Shown here: in pieces, positions 59,880-64,000 of the stretch
Numbering within the stretch: the stretch's first letter is position 1
Layout: each line of letters starts with the position of its first letter
NCBI RefSeq assembly: GCF_954871325.1
Contig: NC_088775.1
Coordinates: 72,269,561 to 72,333,560 of the forward strand
Direction: 5' to 3'
Origin: Gordionus sp. m RMFG-2023
Lineage: Eukaryota > Nematomorpha > Gordioida > Chordodea > Parachordodidae
Length of the DNA: 64,000 nucleotides
The notes under the pieces: model-generated
What the model was told of the DNA's origin: nothing
The model's database searches: none
The model's input: only the letters and a program-made list of their open reading frames with translations
Program-made: the position numbers and the translations under genes

Positions 59880-61310
59880 ATCAATAGGTCCGTGAAGTTG
59901 TAAGAACGATGTAAGGATCAATTAACAAAACCTATGCCATTATTTAGAGTCTTAATTGATCCTAATTGATCTTCAAACCAGACATCAGCAGAATTAAAGG
60001 TTTTTGAGTTATAAGCAAAATAATGAAAGTGCGAAGATTTGCAGCTGTAAGAATGATTTGAGGATCAATTACCGAAACTTATATCATTGTATAGCCCGTT
60101 AATTGATCCTAATTGATCTTCTATCCGGAAAGCAGCAGAATGAACCGTTACTGAGTTATGAGCAAAATAAGAAAGTGTTGGCACTTTGCCAAAACCGAAA
60201 ATATAAAAGATTACGATCTGAAACTTGGCAATTATTTAAGCTTTAATTTGTGCGTTAATAATATCCAAACCGGATATCGATATCACTAACCATTGAGTTA
60301 TGACCTGTTTTTATAGCGTGAAGTTGTAAGAATTTTTTTAAAAAGTGAGGATCAATTACCAAAATATATGCCAAAGTGTGGTGCGTTAATTGATCCTCCA
60401 GAATCTTTAAACCGCATATCAACAGAATGAACCGCTCGTGAGTTATAAGCAAAATAGAAAAGTATTGGCACTTTGCCAAAATTAAAAATTTAAGCAATCA
60501 TTTTTTTAGTTATAGCCAATATTTAGTACCATAATTGATCCTCCATATTCTTTAAACGGAATGTCAAAAAAATTAAAGGCTATTGAGTTATAAGCAAAAT
60601 AATGAAAGTGCGAAGATTTGCAGCTGTAAGAATGATTTGAGGATCAATTACCGAAACTTATATCATTGTATAGCCCGTTAATTGATCCTAATTGATCTTC
60701 TATCCGGAAAGCAGCAGAATGAACCGTTACTGAGTTATGAGCAAATTAAGAAAGTGCTGGCACTTAGCCAAAACCGAAAATATAAAAGATCACGATCTGA
60801 AATTTGGCAATTATTTAGGCTTTAATTTGTGCGTAAATAATTTCCAAACCGGATATCGATATCACTAACCGCAACCGAGTTATGACCTGTTTTTAAAGCG
60901 TGAAGTTGTAAGAATTTTTTTAAAAAGTGAGGATCAATTACCAAAATATATGCCAAAGTGTGGTGCGTTAATTGATCCTCCAGAATCTTTAAACCGCATA
61001 TCAACAGAATGAACCGTTCGTGAGTTATAAGCAAAACAAAAAAGTATTGGCACTTTGCCAAAACTGCCAAAACCGAAAATAAAAACGATCATGTTTTGAA
61101 ACTTGGCAATTATGTAGTATTCAATACGTACATTAACAATCACCAAACCGGATATCGATATCACTAACCAATACCGAGTTATAACCGTTTTAAAAACGTT
61201 AAGTTGGCGGAAATATTTAAGCAGTAAGAACGATTTGAGGATCAATTACCGAAACTTATACCATTGTATAGCCCGTTAATTGATCCTAATTGATCCTGAT
61301 AAACCCATGT
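59880..61310. repeat. Higher-order tandem array with GGATCAATTA/TTAATTGATCC stems
   Basis: Monomers of about 120-170 bp share GTTGTAAGAA, (G)AGGATCAATTACC, GCGTTAATTGATCC, CAGCAGAATGAACCG, GAGTTATAAGCAAAAT and TTGGCACTTTGCCAAA. Groups of about four diverged monomers form a larger unit of about 577 bp: the block GCGAAGATTTGCAGCTGTAA occurs at about 60,030 and again at about 60,607 with almost no change over several hundred bases, and a partial third copy ends at 61,310. Every monomer can form the GGATCAATTA/TAATTGATCC stem. Minus-strand open frames here (60,255-61,245) merely follow the repeat. Confidence 0.85.
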
Positions 61311-61529
61311 CACATCCTTCATAAAAATGTAATTTCAAAAACCACATCACTTTTCAATATGACCTATTGTAAGTATTTATCTCAAAACACATATTTCTTT
61401 TTTTCCTTTCTTTTAAATAAAAATGGTCAACAACTTTTATAATAATTTCTATAAAATAATTAATACATAAAGTTAGAGTAGACATATCCATGGTCTTGGT
61501 ATTTTTTTAAACTAAGACCTAAAAGCTCT

Positions 61530-61610
61530 TTTTATGGTTGCCTCCACGCGGCTAAGAGCGGTAACATAAAAAGGTGAAAATTGATTATTTTCCACCTTTT
61601 TATGGCTAAA
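61530..61610. other. Hairpin
   Basis: AAAAAGGTGAAAA and TTTTCCACCTTTTT pair around an 8-base loop at about 61,568-61,604. It is perhaps part of a small element; no boundaries are clear. Confidence 0.45.
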
Positions 61611-61765
61611 ACCATAATATTAAAACTAAACATTAAAATAAAGATCAAAAGCAATATATTAATAAATTATAGTATTTATTTTATTTTACAGATAAAGTCT
61701 TCAGACGAATCAAAGACGATATTGGGAACGATAATAGTCTTTACAATTCGCTTAACCGTCACTTA

Positions 61766-62589
61766 CAGTGAAACGATACACATGTTTAAATATACTATAA
61801 AAGGGGGTAAACAAAATAAGATTTTATTTTTAATAGAATAAAGATTGAAATTAAATATGGACAAGCAATTAATTAAGAAGATTTATAGTTGATTAATCAT
61901 TATAAAAAAAATGTGTTAAAATTTAATTCAAAATAAAAAATTAAAATACTTACATATTAATTATTTTTAATTTTTCTTAAATAATAAAAAAAAATGTTTA
62001 ATATAGAATCTTTATTATCCAATAGTAATACTAATTTTTCCAATTTAAATGAAAACTCCCAATCTTCGTCGAGAATTCAAAGACCAAAAAGAATACACAA
62101 ATATTGGAATAAAGAAAAATTAGATATATTTACCAAAATGTTATCAATGCCGGAAGAACAACAAATGTTTGATAAATTTTAATTATAATTTTTATGTATT
62201 AATTATTTTATCGAAATTATTATAAAAGTTTATAGTGTTATCATATTTTTATCGAAATAAATGGATATACAAAATAGATTACATTTAAGAAATTCTAAAA
62301 TATTTTCAAATATTAAAAAGACTTTTTACAAAAAATGATTTAGAATTTTAAATGAAATTTAATCAAATATCTTACTTGAGCATTCTCAAAGAAAATAAGA
62401 AAAAAATTCATTTTTCATCACAAATTATATATATGTAACACATTTCTTTTTATAATGATTAATCAACTATTAATCTTCTTAATTAATTGCTTGTCCATAT
62501 TTAATTTCAATCTTTATTCTATTAAAAATAAAATCTTATTTTGTTTACCCCCTTTTATAGTATATTTAAACATGTGTATCGTTTCACTG
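61766..62589. mobile_element. 824-bp TIR element with ~150-bp arms and TA flanks
   Basis: The arms start CAGTGAAACGATACACATG and run for about 153 bp with only two visible differences between 61,766-61,918 and the inverse of 62,437-62,589. Both ends are flanked by TA, as in Tc1/mariner. The centre carries one small open frame (61,994-62,182) and no transposase, so it is a non-autonomous element. Near-identical arms mean it is very young or subject to gene conversion. Confidence 0.88.
61994..62182 (+). CDS. 62-residue open frame inside the TIR element
   Basis: It starts MFNIESLLSNSNTNFSNLNE and ends MPEEQQMFDKF. The Asn/Ser-rich N-terminus is followed by a basic stretch (RIQRPKRIHKYWNKEK). 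An A-rich tract precedes the ATG. It might be the leftover N-terminus of a transposase or transposon-encoded DNA-binding protein; there is no recognised domain. It is the only frame between the arms, which gives it some weight. Confidence 0.35.
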   Translation: MFNIESLLSNSNTNFSNLNENSQSSSRIQRPKRIHKYWNKEKLDIFTKMLSMPEEQQMFDKF

Positions 62590-62760
62590 TAGTATTGCGG
62601 ACATATATTACATTAACACTATCATGACTATTAACATCTTATTTTTATTAAAAAAAATTATAAACTTGGCTGCTCTGAGTAATTTACAAAATAACAAGTT
62701 TTTATTAGTTTCCTAAAGAAACACGACAACTGTATTTTTTTTATACTTCACTCTTTATTA

Positions 62761-62774
62761 TCCCCCCCCCCCCT
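62761..62774. repeat. C homopolymer
   Basis: About 14 consecutive C residues in AT-rich DNA. Similar G/C runs here lie just inside hAT ends, but no TIR is found around this one. Confidence 0.6.
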
Positions 62775-63082
62775 TTTAACTAATTTTTTGTAAATTCACT
62801 AGAATATTAATATATTTTAATTTTTTTTTATTCATTTCCTATTTTTATTTATAATCTTATAAAATTTATGATTTATAATTTACTTTTTATATAAAAACAT
62901 ATGTCATAATCCAAAATCATGATAAATGTAAATCTCATTTTATTTTATATTATCAAAAAGAAATAAATTTTGAAAAGAGGATAAAAATAACACATTAACC
63001 TTACTATATTCTTACATAACAAAGTAAAACATTAACATTAAGCCTCTTTTTTACTATTAAAAATTTAATTAATATATCTAAA

Positions 63083-63240
63083 AGACCTGCAGACTCCAGT
63101 CACTACCCAGAATTTTTTATAATATATCCGCGCCGGGCCTATTTTTTATAAAAATTTATACATTATGTCTAATGTAATTTTAAAAAATTCGTAGCCGGAC
63201 CTGAAAATTATTTTTTAAAATAATAAGGGCCGGGCCTAAT
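63083..63240. repeat. MITE of the CAGAGACCT family, eroded
   Basis: AAGACCTGCAGACTCCAGTC at the left, GCGCCGGGCCT and, on the right, AAGGGCCGGGCCTAATC. The right terminus is not preserved. Confidence 0.5.
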
Positions 63241-63244
63241 CTGA

Positions 63245-64000
63245 ATAAGTATAGCGTATTCTGAATCTTATAATTATAGACTTTTTGAAATAATTAATAT
63301 ATATTTTATATAGACTTTATTTTTTTAATAAATTAATTATAAATAAATTTTTTTGTCCCAACCTTGACAGACTCTGTGTACGTTGGGACACACATGTGTG
63401 ATAGTAGGGAAACTCATAAAATAGAGGTCTAAATAAATTTAAACATTTAAAATCAGTTATCAAGTATACTATTAGCAAATTTATTGTAATTCATAACCAA
63501 TAACGATATTAAATAAAATTTAGCAAAATTTAGGAAATTTATTTTGATTTTACATAAAAATAGTGAAAAATAATAGAAGCCAAACATTTTTATTGTAATT
63601 CCGCATTAATAGTAAATGAAATAAGCTGAAATGGCGTGTCCAAATTATATATAAATAACATCTAAAATCATATGAATTCATGTTTATTGATTATGAAAAT
63701 TTGTAAGATTGAAAAATAGGAGCCTTTCCTTGTATCTTGCATATTTGCGACATAAAAGTTTTATAGTTTTTTATTAGATCATATTTAATGATTTAAAGCA
63801 TATAATTAATATATAAAATCATTTATAAAAAAAATGAGAACATTATCCACAATCTATGCAAATAAAGTTAGGATTAACTGCAGCATATTTCATAAATTTA
63901 TTAAGATATTATTTTTTTAAACTATTTATAGAATAATTAAATTGATATTTATTGTTTTTTTTTAACAAAAAAGTATAGCCTTCTCGTCTCACAACGTCAA
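63245..64000. other. No clear feature
   Basis: AT-rich sequence to the window edge. GAAATGGCGTGTCC near 63,630 resembles the 15.6/29.5-kb MITE arm, too short to call. Confidence 0.4.

Noticed and set aside
60255-61245. Minus-strand protein genes of 80-103 residues
   Set aside because: Two of the frames are nearly identical because they lie in the tandem array; the coding look is a by-product of repeated sequence.
57930-61310. CRISPR-like array
   Set aside because: Units are long, contiguous and without unique spacers; the window is eukaryotic nuclear DNA.

Overview
The window is strongly AT-rich eukaryotic nuclear DNA. It is mostly transposable elements, with one convincing host gene threaded through the left half. 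That gene (minus strand, about 9.56 to 31.35 kb) is a TBC1D24/Skywalker-type TBC-domain gene. Four exons can be read, and they join in phase and align in order with the family. Because this family is essentially animal, I infer a metazoan; the species cannot be told from the sequence. The introns of the host gene are kilobases long and packed with elements. The introns inside the hAT transposase genes and one small split gene are only about 40 nt.

Layout. 0-3.1 kb: a hAT element with a decayed minus-strand transposase, and two exon-like islands. 5.8-8.0 kb: a 5'-truncated LINE with a restriction-like endonuclease and one unbroken reading frame. 9.56-31.35 kb: the TBC gene. Its introns hold a nested patch at 10.0-14.7 kb (a TIR pair enclosing a palindromic gag fossil, a hAT with a perfect 8-bp target duplication, and small TIR elements), a PIF/Harbinger-like pair of ends at 15.7-20.4 kb enclosing a minus-strand LINE, another hAT at 21.4-23.15 kb, several small MITEs, and a 335-bp TIR element carrying tRNA-like Pol III boxes. 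32.0-32.7 kb: a small plus-strand gene of unknown function whose repeated phase-1 micro-exons splice perfectly in frame. 32.8-33.2 kb: a tandem repeat of about 116 bp.

34.1-53.1 kb is the most remarkable block. A LINE with tandem 5' monomers (outer layer) is split by hAT element C (34,581-50,818). C is split by hAT element A (36,505-46,988), and A is split by hAT element B (37,903-42,876). Each hAT layer is marked by terminal inverted repeats and a perfect or near-perfect 8-bp target duplication. Each carries its own two-thirds to nearly complete transposase gene, all on the plus strand. 53.2-56.24 kb: a second LINE class with an AP-type endonuclease remnant and a long reverse transcriptase frame, ending in poly(A). 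56.4-57.0 kb: an older relative of it on the minus strand. 57.9-59.2 kb and 59.9-61.3 kb: two unrelated tandem arrays, the second with a higher-order structure. 61.77-62.59 kb: an 824-bp element with almost identical inverted arms of about 150 bp flanked by TA. The remaining stretches are AT-rich with nothing I can support.
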